This document shows, in pieces, positions 8,745-16,678 of a DNA stretch of 64,000 nt. Each line of letters opens with the position of its first letter. Within the stretch, counting starts at the first letter, position 1. The notes under the pieces are model-generated. The model had not been told where the DNA came from. It ran no database searches and saw only the letters and a list, made by a program, of their open reading frames with translations. The stretch is from Gemmatirosa kalamazoonensis. GTDB taxonomy: Bacteria > Gemmatimonadota > Gemmatimonadetes > Gemmatimonadales > Gemmatimonadaceae. The translations under genes were made by a program, and so were the position numbers. The stretch is from NCBI RefSeq assembly GCF_000522985.1, contig NZ_CP007128.1, positions 2,030,220-2,094,219 of the forward strand. Direction: 5' to 3'.

Positions 8745-9866
8745 TCAACCCTCCAGCCGTACGCGGAACGATCGCGCGCTCGCGGCCAGCAGCACCACCG
8801 CCATCCCGAGCAGGACGAGCGTCTCGCGCCACAGGTACCCGAGCCCGACACCCTTCAGCATGATGCCGCGCGCCACCAGCACGAACCACTTCGCGGGCAC
8901 GATGTTCGTCACGATCTGCAGCGCGCGCGGCATGCTCTCGATCGGGAAGACGAAGCCGGAGAGCATCATCGTCGGCAGCATCGTCCCGACGAGCGCGATC
9001 ATCATCGCCACACGCTGCGACGAGGTGCGCGCCGAGACGAGGATCCCGAGCGCGAGCGACACGAGGATGAACAGCAGCCCCTCCGCGAGCAGCAGCGCGA
9101 CGGAGCCGCGCACCGGCACGTGGAAGACGAGCCGTGCCTCCAGCAGCACGAGCAGCACGCTCGCGAACCCGATCGCCAGATACGGCGCGACCTTGCCGAC
9201 GACGATCTGCCACGGCCGCAGCGGCGACACGAGCAGCGCCTCCATCGTGCCCGACTCCTTCTCGCGCGTCAGCGACAGCGCGGTCATGAGCGCCGACGTG
9301 ATCGTGAGCACCATCGCCATGAGCCCGGGCACGAACAGGTTCGCGCTCTCGCGCGTCGGGTTGAAGCGCATGCGCACCTCGGGCACGATACGCAGCGGCG
9401 CGGGCCCGGCTCCCGCGGACGGTCGCGTCGACATCGCGCCGCGCAGCACCGCGACGACGTAGCCGAGCCGCGCGCTGCCGCCGTTCGGCTCCGCGGCATC
9501 GGCGACGACGAGCACGCGCGCCGCCAGCCCGCGCGCCTGGCGCTCGGCCAGCCTCGGCTCGAACGACACGACCACCTGCGCCGCGCCGCGCTGGAACAGC
9601 GAGTCGATCCCGTCGTCGTCGAGCGCGCCGAACGTGCGCACCACGCGCAGCGACGGCGTTCCCTGCAGCTCGCTGCGCAGCGCCAGCGTCGCCACGTCCG
9701 GCGCCGGGTCGACGACGGCGAGCCGCACGTCGTTCACGTCGGTGCGGATCGAGTAGCCGAACAGGATCACCTGCACGACCGGCAGCAGCACGAGCACCGC
9801 GAGCGTGCGCCGGTCGCGCAGCACGTGGTACACCTCCTTGCGGAGCAGGCCGGTGAGCGCGGTCAT
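8745..9866 (-). CDS. ABC-2 type permease, exporter subunit
   Basis: Second ABC-2 permease of the exporter (YbhS-like, 373 aa). N-terminal membrane segment (LAVLVLLPVVQVILFGY), large periplasmic domain to about residue 175, then a block of five membrane segments including LFVPGLMAMVLTITSALMTA and the cytoplasmic LTREKESGTMEALLVSPL coupling helix typical of ABC2_membrane_3. ATG start at 9866. It is separated from its ATPase gene by the 180-bp GACAGGAT repeat region. It is a homologue of the next permease, so a heterodimeric channel is likely. Confidence 0.9.
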   Translation of the reverse strand: MTALTGLLRKEVYHVLRDRRTLAVLVLLPVVQVILFGYSIRTDVNDVRLAVVDPAPDVATLALRSELQGTPSLRVVRTFGALDDDGIDSLFQRGAAQVVVSFEPRLAERQARGLAARVLVVADAAEPNGGSARLGYVVAVLRGAMSTRPSAGAGPAPLRIVPEVRMRFNPTRESANLFVPGLMAMVLTITSALMTALSLTREKESGTMEALLVSPLRPWQIVVGKVAPYLAIGFASVLLVLLEARLVFHVPVRGSVALLLAEGLLFILVSLALGILVSARTSSQRVAMMIALVGTMLPTMMLSGFVFPIESMPRALQIVTNIVPAKWFVLVARGIMLKGVGLGYLWRETLVLLGMAVVLLAASARSFRVRLEG

Positions 9867-9867
9867 G

Positions 9868-10057
9868 CGCAGACAGGATCCAAGGACACGATGGGCAGGA
9901 CGCGGGTGCCGTCCTTTCGGACAGGATGAACAGGACGGACAGGATGACCTTCAGGCCCGACAACACCAGAAATGTTGCTGGTGTCGCTGCTTATCCTGTC
10001 CATGCTGCTCATCCTGTCAAAACGAACGGCCGCCGTCATCCAGTTCATCCTGTCGCC
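9868..10057. repeat. GGACAGGATGA inverted tandem repeats
   Basis: Imperfect copies of GGACAGGATGAACAGGA on one side and the complements TCATCCTGTC and TTATCCTGTCC on the other. The centre at about 9960-9990 can pair as ACACCAG...CTGGTGT. The rightmost copy runs into the end of the adjacent ATPase gene and supplies its stop codon. It fills the 178-bp gap inside the exporter operon. No gene is seen in it. Confidence 0.75.
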
Positions 10058-10785
10058 TCCGCGGGGCGCGCCAGCCGCACGAACAGCTCGTCCACCGACT
10101 CCACGCCGAACTCCCGCTTGAGGTCCGCCGGCGCGCCGCACGCCTCGATGCGCCCCGCGACCATGATCGAGATCCGATCGCAGTACTCCGCCTCGTCCAT
10201 GTAGTGCGTGGTGACGAACACCGTCGTCCCCGCGTGCGCCGCCTCGTAGATCATCTCCCAGAACTGCCGCCGCACGATCGGGTCGACGCCGCTCGTGGGC
10301 TCGTCGAGGAAGACGACGCGTGGCCGGTGCAGCAGCGCCACGGAGAACGCGAGCTTCTGCTTCCAGCCGAGCGGGATGTCGCGCACGCGGGCGCGCCGGT
10401 GTGCGGTGAGGCCGAGCCGCTCGAGCATCGCCGCGGCACGGTCGCGGATCTCGGCGTCGGTGAGGTCGTAGATGCCGCCGTAGAGCTGCACGTTCTCGCC
10501 GACGGTGAGGTCGTCGTACAGCGAGAAGCGCTGGCTCATGTAGCCGATGGCGCGCTTGATCGCCTCGCTCTCGGTGTACACGTCGAACCCGGCCACGCGC
10601 GCCTCGCCGCCGCTTGGCGCGAGCAGTCCGGTGAGCATGCGGATCGCGGTCGTCTTGCCGGCCCCGTTCGCACCGAGGAAGCCGAACACCTCGCCGGGCC
10701 ACACGTCGAACGTGATGTGATCCACCGCCGTGAACGCGCCGAACGTCCGCGTGAGACCGCGTGCCTCGATCGCCGGGGCCGTCAT
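10045..10785 (-). CDS. ABC exporter ATPase (second NBD)
   Basis: ATP-binding subunit of the ABC-2 exporter, 246 aa. Walker A GANGAGKTT at residues 38-46, Q-loop region in MSQRFSLYDDL, Walker B RVVFLDEPTSG, H-loop intact in TTHYMDEAEYCD. The signature is degenerate: LGWKQKL in place of LSGGMKQ. The ATG at 10785 has AGGAGG upstream and overlaps the preceding ATPase stop (ATGA). It equals the C-terminal half of fused YbhF-type proteins. Its partner has the opposite defect (see 10782-11717). Confidence 0.93.
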   Translation of the reverse strand: MTAPAIEARGLTRTFGAFTAVDHITFDVWPGEVFGFLGANGAGKTTAIRMLTGLLAPSGGEARVAGFDVYTESEAIKRAIGYMSQRFSLYDDLTVGENVQLYGGIYDLTDAEIRDRAAAMLERLGLTAHRRARVRDIPLGWKQKLAFSVALLHRPRVVFLDEPTSGVDPIVRRQFWEMIYEAAHAGTTVFVTTHYMDEAEYCDRISIMVAGRIEACGAPADLKREFGVESVDELFVRLARPAEATG

Positions 10786-11717
10786 GCCGCCGCCTCCTCG
10801 GTCATGCGCGCGATGAACGCGTCCTCGATCGTCGGCGCTGTCGCCTCGACGCGCGCGTCGGCGATGCCGCGCGCCCGCAGGAACTCGGCGAGCTCCCGCG
10901 CCAGCGGCTCCCGCGCCGCGTCGCGCCGCGCGTCGGCCACGTGCAGCGTCTCGCCGAACGGATACACCGCCTGCGCGTGCGGGTAGGCACGCGCCGCGGC
11001 GAGCGCGGCGAAGCGGTCGGCCGCGCGCACGGCGAGCAGCGGCCGGTCGTACGCCGCCGTCACGGCGGCGGGGGTGTCCACGGCGAGCAGCACGCCGCGC
11101 TGCACGAGCGCCACGCGGTCGCAGCGGTCCGCCTCGTCCATGTAGGGCGTCGACACGACGATCGTGAGCCCCGTCGCCTTCAGCGTGCCTAACAGATCCC
11201 ACAGCTCGCGCCGCGACACCGCGTCCACGCCCGTCGTCGGCTCGTCGAGGAAGAGGATGCGCGGACGGTGCACGAGCGCGCAGCAGAGCGCGAGCTTCTG
11301 CTTCATGCCGCCGGAGAGCGCGGCGGCGCGACGGTCGCGGAACGGGGCGAGCTGGTCGTAGATGGGGGCGATCCCCTCGCGCTCCGCTTCCATCGTCGTG
11401 CCGAACACCGACGCGAAGAAGCGCACGTTCTCGTCGACGCTGAGGTCGGGGTAGAGCGAGAAGCGCCCGGGCATGTATCCCACCTCGCGCCGCAGCGTCC
11501 ACAGCTCCCGCACGACGTCGCGGCCGAGCACGCGCGCCGCGCCGTCGTCGGGGACGAGCAGCGTCGCCAGGATGCGGAACAGCGTCGTCTTGCCGGCGCC
11601 GTCGGGACCGATGAAGCCGAACAGCTCCCCCTCGGCGACGGTGAAGCTCATCGCGTTCACCGCCACGGTGTCGCCGAAGCGCTTCGTCACCCGCTCGGCC
11701 TCGACGGCGGCGCTCAT
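10782..11717 (-). CDS. ABC exporter ATPase (first NBD)
   Basis: ATP-binding subunit of the exporter, 311 aa. Walker A GPDGAGKTT at residues 37-45, consensus signature LSGGMKQKL, Walker B RILFLDEPTTG. The H-loop position reads STPYMDEADRCD, so the switch histidine is Pro. A C-terminal extension of about 80 residues carries a regulatory-type fold. It overlaps HlyD upstream and the other ATPase downstream by ATGA. Together the two NBDs resemble YbhF split into two genes and should form a heterodimer with one fully competent ATP site. Confidence 0.93.
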   Translation of the reverse strand: MSAAVEAERVTKRFGDTVAVNAMSFTVAEGELFGFIGPDGAGKTTLFRILATLLVPDDGAARVLGRDVVRELWTLRREVGYMPGRFSLYPDLSVDENVRFFASVFGTTMEAEREGIAPIYDQLAPFRDRRAAALSGGMKQKLALCCALVHRPRILFLDEPTTGVDAVSRRELWDLLGTLKATGLTIVVSTPYMDEADRCDRVALVQRGVLLAVDTPAAVTAAYDRPLLAVRAADRFAALAAARAYPHAQAVYPFGETLHVADARRDAAREPLARELAEFLRARGIADARVEATAPTIEDAFIARMTEEAAA

Positions 11718-12694
11718 CGCGCGGCGGTCGCGAGCGGCACGAAGCGCACGTCGGCGGGCATCCCGATCTTCAGCGCGCCGTCGGCGTTCGGCACGCGGAT
11801 CTTCACGGCGTACACGAGGCTCGTACGCTCGTCGCGCGTCTGGATCGGCGTCGGCGTGAACTCGGCCTCCGACGCGACCCACGACACGGTGCCGCTCAGC
11901 GCTCGACGCGCGCCGCCGGCCGCGTCCACGGTCACCGTCGCGCTGCGGCCGAGTCGCACCTGCGCGAGCTGCGACTCGGCGACGTAGGCGCGCAGCTCCA
12001 TCGTGTCGAGGCTCGCGACGCGGTACAGCGGCTGGCCCGGCTGCACCACCTCGCCGGCCTTCGCGTACGTGGCGAGCACGGTGCCGTTCACCGGGTTGGC
12101 GACGCGACTGCGGCGGATCTGGTCGCGCAGCATCGCCGCGCGCGCGTCGGTCGACGCGACGTCCTGGCCGGCGGTGGTGTGCTGCGACCGCGCGGCGGCG
12201 ATCTGCTCGCCGAGCACGCGGTAGTCGCGCTCCGTCTGGTCGAGCTGCTGCGCGGTGGCCGCCTGCTGATCGTAGAGCCGGCGCGTCCGCTCGTAGGCGC
12301 GTCGCGCGATCTCGCGCTGCACCTGCAGCACCCCGATCTGCTTCGTGACCTCGCTCGTGCGCGCCTCGCCGCCGGCACGCTGGGCGGCGATCTGTCGGAG
12401 CTGCAGCACGAGCGGCGTCGTGTCGACCACGGCCGCGGTCGCGCCGGCGGGGAGTCGGTCGCCTTCCACCGGCGCGAACGCGATGAGCCGCCCGCCGACT
12501 TCCGCGCCGACGACGACGGCGGGGGCCTCCATGGTGCCGTAGGCGTCGGGCTGGTCCTTCGGGGCGCAGGCGGCCACGCTCACGAGCGCGATCCTGAGGA
12601 GTACCCCCGCTGCGTGGCTGCGTAGCTGCGTGGCTGCGTCGCGCGCGCTCACGCAGCCACGCAGCCACGCAGCGGTGTAGTCGGCGTTAGGCAT
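11714..12694 (-). CDS. HlyD-family periplasmic adaptor lipoprotein
   Basis: Membrane-fusion protein bridging the ABC-2 exporter and TolC, 326 aa. A lipobox ending VSVAAC puts the lipid-bearing Cys at 43. Biotinyl-lipoyl-like halves (GRLIAFAPVEGDRLPAGA and GTVLATYAKAGEVVQPGQPLY) flank a coiled-coil hairpin of about residues 85-185. The ATG at 12694 shares a base with the preceding stop (TGATG). Its first 30 or so residues are encoded by the GCAGCCAC repeat (12610-12674), making the n-region unusually long. Neighbours define it as part of a TolC-HlyD-ABC-ABC-permease-permease export system. Confidence 0.92.
   Translation of the reverse strand: MPNADYTAAWLRGCVSARDAATQLRSHAAGVLLRIALVSVAACAPKDQPDAYGTMEAPAVVVGAEVGGRLIAFAPVEGDRLPAGATAAVVDTTPLVLQLRQIAAQRAGGEARTSEVTKQIGVLQVQREIARRAYERTRRLYDQQAATAQQLDQTERDYRVLGEQIAAARSQHTTAGQDVASTDARAAMLRDQIRRSRVANPVNGTVLATYAKAGEVVQPGQPLYRVASLDTMELRAYVAESQLAQVRLGRSATVTVDAAGGARRALSGTVSWVASEAEFTPTPIQTRDERTSLVYAVKIRVPNADGALKIGMPADVRFVPLATAAR
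12610..12674. repeat. GCTGCGTG/CACGCAGC inverted repeat inside hlyD 5' end
   Basis: Four copies of GCTGCGTG-type words on the left arm and three complementary ACGCAGCC words on the right, with a GCGCGCGC apex. It is entirely coding, lying in the N-terminal segment of the HlyD-like lipoprotein just before its hydrophobic signal stretch. The same word recurs in the signal peptide of the cytochrome at 22081-22470. Confidence 0.85.
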
Positions 12695-14064
12695 CAGGGG
12701 ATCTCCAACCCGAGTGTCGTGAGGAAGCGCGCCCGTGCCGCGGCCAGCGCGACGCGGTGCTCGTCGCGCGCGAGCCGGGCGGCGAGCAGCTCCGCCTCGC
12801 GGCTCGCGTACTCCGCGGCCGTCACCACCCCCTCGCCGAGCCGAGCGCGCGTCTCGCGCTCGACGCCCTCGCGCAGCGCGACGATGCCGTCGTCGAGCGC
12901 CATGGTGGCGGCGACCCGGTCGATCGTCGCGAGGTCGCCCTCCACGGCGCGGCGCAGCTGACGCGTGAGCGCGGCCTCGTTCGCGTCGACCACCTCGCGC
13001 TGGAGCGTGATCGCCTCGCGCTCGCGCGCCGCCGTGCCCCACGTCCATGGCGTCCACCGGAGCTGCACGCCGCCGAGCCAGTACGTGTCGAACGCGGTGG
13101 CGAGCGGATTGAGCCCCGGACGGCCGTAGCCGGCGCGCGCGAACGCCGAGATCTGCGGCCGCTCGCGCGCCGTCTGCAGCTCCGCCTGTCGCGCGAGCCG
13201 CTCGCGCGTCGCCTCGAGCTGCGCGTACTCGGGTCGCGCGCGCACCGAGTCGAGCGACGCACGCGCCCGCGCCGCCGCCGCGGCGAGGTCGGGGAGGGCG
13301 AGCGGCGCATTCGTGTCGGGCGCTGCGTCGGTGAGCTCGGCCAGCCGGGCGAGCGCGGCGCGCCGGTCGGCATCGGCCTGCAGGAGATCCTGCCGCCGCT
13401 GCAGCAGCGTGGCCGCGATCGACGCCGTGTCGCTCGGCAGCGCCGCGCCGCCGCGCACGCGGACGACTGCGTCGCGCAGCCGCGCCTCCAGCTCGACGAG
13501 CGTCGCGGCGAGCGTCGCATGGCGGGCGTCGAGGGCGGCCGCGGCGAAGAACGACTCCACCACCTCCTGCCGCAGCGCGAACAGCGACGCCCGCACGCCG
13601 GCCTGCGTCTCCGCGAGCTGCGCGCGCTCCGCGCCACGCCGCGCGGCGCGCGTGGGATCGAGGAGCGAGAGCTGGGCCTCCGCGTGCGCGTCATACGTGT
13701 CGTGCGGCGGCGACGGAACGCGGACGTTCGGCAGCGCGAGTGGCACGCGCGGCACGTCGGACTGGTACTGCGCCTGCCCGGCGGCGGCGAGCTGCGGCAG
13801 CCGCTCCGCGTCGAGGTTGCGCAGCCGCAGCGCCGACTGCTCCGCCGCGATGTCGATCTGCCGCCGCCGCGGGTCGGCGGCGAGGGCGGCCCGCATCACG
13901 ACCGGAAGGCGAAGCGTGTCCGCCGGCTGGGCGGCGAGGGGAGCGCCTAACGACAGGCAAAACAATGAAACCGCAGAGGACGCAGAGAACGCAGAGGAGA
14001 ACCAATCCCGTTGGTGTCCTCTGCGTCCTGTGCGTCCTCCGCGGTTCAGCGAAGGCCGTCTCAT
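12694..14064 (-). CDS. TolC-family outer-membrane efflux protein
   Basis: Outer-membrane channel of the exporter, 456 aa, with two OEP-type helical repeats (Ala/Leu/Arg-rich coiled coil throughout, Leu-Arg-Gln periodicity). Signal peptide about residues 1-46, ending APLAAQ. Its n-region (Arg-rich, residues 8-20) and h-region (residues 21-40) are read from the two arms of a CAGAGGACGC hairpin repeat. The ATG at 14064 overlaps the TetR stop (ATGA), which fixes the start. It ends sharing a base with the HlyD start. First structural gene of the operon after the regulator. Confidence 0.9.
   Translation of the reverse strand: MRRPSLNRGGRTGRRGHQRDWFSSAFSASSAVSLFCLSLGAPLAAQPADTLRLPVVMRAALAADPRRRQIDIAAEQSALRLRNLDAERLPQLAAAGQAQYQSDVPRVPLALPNVRVPSPPHDTYDAHAEAQLSLLDPTRAARRGAERAQLAETQAGVRASLFALRQEVVESFFAAAALDARHATLAATLVELEARLRDAVVRVRGGAALPSDTASIAATLLQRRQDLLQADADRRAALARLAELTDAAPDTNAPLALPDLAAAAARARASLDSVRARPEYAQLEATRERLARQAELQTARERPQISAFARAGYGRPGLNPLATAFDTYWLGGVQLRWTPWTWGTAAREREAITLQREVVDANEAALTRQLRRAVEGDLATIDRVAATMALDDGIVALREGVERETRARLGEGVVTAAEYASREAELLAARLARDEHRVALAAARARFLTTLGLEIP
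13969..14047. repeat. CAGAGGACGC hairpin repeat encoding the TolC signal peptide
   Basis: Arms of CCGCAGAGGACGCAGAG words and the complement CTCTGCGTCCTCTGCGG-like words around an ACCAA-TCCCG-TTGGT apex. It lies wholly inside the TolC gene at the signal-peptide codons. The sequence words match the middle layers of the nested palindromes at 39911-40187 and 47319-47595. Confidence 0.88.
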
Positions 14065-14696
14065 GGCCGCAGCGCGTCGAGGAAGAAGGCGGGGAGCGCG
14101 GTCTTGCGCTCCTCGATCAGGCGCCGGAACCCCGCGGCGTCGAGCTGCAGCGCGGCGCACAGCAGCGGCCGCGCCGCGAACGGGAAGATGCACAGCGAGA
14201 TCAGGTTCACCACGAACTGCTCGGCCGCGATCGGACGCAGCGTGCGCGCGGCCACCCGCGCGTCGATCTGCTTCTGCAGCGTCGCGCGGACCTTCGGCAC
14301 GACGCCGCCGAGCTCCAGCCCGGTGAGCGACTTCACGAGCTGCGGCACGCGGTCCGGGTGCTGGTTCATCTCGGCGATGAGGTACGCCGGCACGTACGGG
14401 TTCTTCGCGAGCGCGTCGAGCTCGAACGCGACGAACCGGCGGACCTTCTCCTCGATCTCCATGTCGGAGCCGAGCAGCGCGATGAGCGGCGGGAAGAGGC
14501 CGCGCATGATGCGCGCGAACACCGCCTCGGCCAGGCGGTCCTTGGAGCGGAAGTAGTAGTGGAGCAGCGCCTTGTTGACCCCGGCCTCGTCGGCGATCTC
14601 CTGCGTGCGCGCGCCGGCGGTGCCGCGGCGGAGGAACACCGCGTGGGCCGCATCGAGGATGCGCTGCTCGGTGTCGCGGTCGCGCGGGTTAGCCAC
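14061..14696 (-). CDS. TetR-family regulator of the exporter operon
   Basis: DNA-binding repressor, 211 aa. N-terminal TetR HTH at about residues 10-56 (ILDAAHAVFLRRG, then TQEIADEAGVNKALLHYYFRSKDRL), followed by a helical ligand-binding domain. GTG start at 14696. It leads the TolC-HlyD-ABC operon with ATGA coupling to TolC, so it probably represses its own operon and responds to an export substrate. This resembles the CecR (YbiH)-ybhGFSR arrangement in enterobacteria, which is an analogy from organisation only. Confidence 0.92.
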   Translation of the reverse strand: MANPRDRDTEQRILDAAHAVFLRRGTAGARTQEIADEAGVNKALLHYYFRSKDRLAEAVFARIMRGLFPPLIALLGSDMEIEEKVRRFVAFELDALAKNPYVPAYLIAEMNQHPDRVPQLVKSLTGLELGGVVPKVRATLQKQIDARVAARTLRPIAAEQFVVNLISLCIFPFAARPLLCAALQLDAAGFRRLIEERKTALPAFFLDALRP

Positions 14697-14720
14697 CTGG
14701 TTTGACTATCTGGTTAACTC
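14697..14720. promoter_or_regulatory. Candidate TetR operator upstream of exporter operon
   Basis: An AT-richer island directly before the TetR start, with CTGGTT repeated at 14697-14702 and 14710-14715 and a GTTAAC palindrome at 14713-14718. Low GC and position make it the most likely operator/promoter of the operon. The symmetry is weak, so this is tentative. Confidence 0.35.
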
Positions 14721-14793
14721 CAACATGCGACGCGCCCGCCGGCCGCGCAAGGGCGGATCCGACGGGCGGCCCTTACCGCTGGCGGCTAGCGAC

Positions 14794-15666
14794 TCACTGC
14801 CGCGCGACGAGCGACGTGAGACCCACGAGATACTCCCGCACCTGCGGGTCGTACGTCACGCGATACGCGGTCGGATAGTCGCCCGGCTGCGCGTACCGCT
14901 GCGGCACCGAGATCGACGCCACGTCGTCCGGGTGCGTCAGCAGGTACTCGCGCGTCACCATCGGCTCGAGGAACGTGAATGCGCCGTTCCACGAGCCGTA
15001 GATGAACGTCTTCGTGAACGGGTGATACGCCTCGGGATGGCCGAGCATCCCCTGCAGCTCCGGCGAGCGCGTGTCGAACCAGTGCACGCCCATCATCGGC
15101 ACCGCCTGCTCGGCCGGCACGCCCGGCACCACGTAGAACGGCGGCACGACGTCGCCGGTGGGCAGGTCGTTCGCCTTCGCCGCGAACTGCGGATCGCTCG
15201 GCAGGATCGCGTCGCGCGCCGCCTGCGGTACGGTGTAGAAATGGAAGTCGAAGTGCGGCACCGTGTACACGCCCGGCGGCGGATGCCCCTGCGGGTTCCA
15301 GTCGACCTCCGCGAACTGGTACGGCGCCGGTGCGTGCTCGGGCAGCGGGAGCAGCACCATCTGCATCGCGCCGTCGCTCGGCAGCCCATCGAGCGCGTCG
15401 GCGCTCAGCGCGACCCCGATCTCGAACGGCGCGTTGCCGTTCTGCGCGTCGAGCGCCACGTAGGTGCGCACCGTGCCGTGGCCGAGCGGCTGCGGCGCGC
15501 CGAGCTGCACGTGCACGCCGGGCCGGGCGTACCCCGCGCGGTCGAGCGTGGAGTCCGCCGCGCGGTACGGATCGGGCGCCGTCGCCGAGTCGGACGAGCA
15601 CGCGGCGGCGAGCGCGAGGAGCGCGGCCGCTGCCGTTAGGCATGGGAGGCGGGACGTGGCGCGCAT
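14794..15666 (-). CDS. Lipoprotein, TTHB210-like (DUF5602-type)
   Basis: Secreted lipoprotein of 290 aa; lipobox LALAAAC near residue 23. The conserved-looking core WNPQGHPPPGVYTVPHFDFHFY resembles the TTHB210/DUF5602 family, of unknown function, with His-rich PHFDFHF as a possible metal site. The MMGVHWFDTRSPEL and FIYGSWNGAFTFLEPM segments also fit. Start ATG 15666 overlaps the preceding cupredoxin-like gene (TGATG), so the pair is cotranscribed. A copper- or metal-related envelope role is inferred from this neighbour. Family assignment is from memory of motifs. Confidence 0.65.
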   Translation of the reverse strand: MRATSRLPCLTAAAALLALAAACSSDSATAPDPYRAADSTLDRAGYARPGVHVQLGAPQPLGHGTVRTYVALDAQNGNAPFEIGVALSADALDGLPSDGAMQMVLLPLPEHAPAPYQFAEVDWNPQGHPPPGVYTVPHFDFHFYTVPQAARDAILPSDPQFAAKANDLPTGDVVPPFYVVPGVPAEQAVPMMGVHWFDTRSPELQGMLGHPEAYHPFTKTFIYGSWNGAFTFLEPMVTREYLLTHPDDVASISVPQRYAQPGDYPTAYRVTYDPQVREYLVGLTSLVARQ

Positions 15667-16490
15667 CACCTCACCTCCAGCTCGTGCATCATCCCGTGCG
15701 CCACGTGCGGCTTGCCGTCGGCCGCGTCGGGCACGAAGCAGAGCAGGGCGTACCGCCCCGGCGTCAGCGCCAGCGTGAGCTCGTTCTCGCCGTGCGCCGC
15801 GAGCGGGCTCACGCCGCCCACGAAGTGCGCCGGCGGCGGGCCCGCCATCTTCTCGGCCCACTTCGCCACGTCGCCGGCCGTCTTCCCCGGCAGCAGCCGG
15901 GCAATCGCCAGCTCGTGCGCCTGCGTGCCGGCGTTGCGCACCAGTACGCGCTCCACGCCGGCCCTCGGCGCGCGCGACGTGCGGAAGCCGTAGTCGTACA
16001 GCGTCACCGTGTCCGCCGGCGCCGCGGCGCGCGCCACTGCCGTCGCGGCCGGCGTGACGACGAGGTCGTGGTACATCCCCTTCATCGCGTGCGGCACGCC
16101 GTCAGGGCCGGGGATCACGCACACCGCCGCGTAGCGCCCCGCGTCCAGCCGTACCGTCGTCTCGAGCGACGTACCGCCGGGATCGACCGCGTTAGGCCCG
16201 CCGGCCGCCGCGGCCCACGACGGCGGCGGTCCGCCCTGCTTCAGCGCATGCACGTAGTCCGCGGCCGAGTGGCCGGGCGCGAGGCGGACGAGCATGAGGT
16301 GATGCGCCTCGCGGCCGCGGTTCACCAGGCGAAACGTCGTCGGGCCCGCCGGCAGCGTCGCGGGCATCGAGAAGCCATAGTCGGTCGCCTCCACGTTCAC
16401 GGTCGGCGGCGCGTGCGTCGGCCGGCGGACGGCGCCGGGTGCGAGCAGCGCCGCACCCGCGAGCGTGGCGACGAGCTGGAACGACCACAT
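15666..16490 (-). CDS. Exported protein with two tandem cupredoxin-like domains
   Basis: 274-aa exported protein, signal peptide about 1-20. It consists of two repeats of about 115 residues. Each has a YGF motif, a His-containing strand (REAHHLMLVRL / TQAHELAIARL), a PGHSAADYVHALKQGGPPP / PGKTAGDVAKWAEKMAGPPP helix, and a C-terminal Cys...His...Met segment (VCVIPGPDGVPHAMKGM / LCFVPDAADGKPHVAHGM). This resembles a type-1 copper site, but the Cys-His spacing is nine to ten residues, longer than plastocyanin. It may be a sulfocyanin-like or copper-storage relative. Cotranscribed with the DUF5602-like gene. Confidence 0.65.
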   Translation of the reverse strand: MWSFQLVATLAGAALLAPGAVRRPTHAPPTVNVEATDYGFSMPATLPAGPTTFRLVNRGREAHHLMLVRLAPGHSAADYVHALKQGGPPPSWAAAAGGPNAVDPGGTSLETTVRLDAGRYAAVCVIPGPDGVPHAMKGMYHDLVVTPAATAVARAAAPADTVTLYDYGFRTSRAPRAGVERVLVRNAGTQAHELAIARLLPGKTAGDVAKWAEKMAGPPPAHFVGGVSPLAAHGENELTLALTPGRYALLCFVPDAADGKPHVAHGMMHELEVR

Positions 16491-16678
16491 CGAGTATGCC
16501 TCCTGCGCAGGACGTTAAGACACCGGGCCCGCCCGACCACTTGTGCGTCGCGTGCACGGTGATCAGGGTGCGATGAGGGGCGCGGTCCCGGCGCGAGCTC
16601 CTCACCGCGCACGATCGCCGACCGCGTCCCGCCCCGCCGTCCCCAGTTCTGGGGACCGGCCGCGAACGGGAGACGTCC

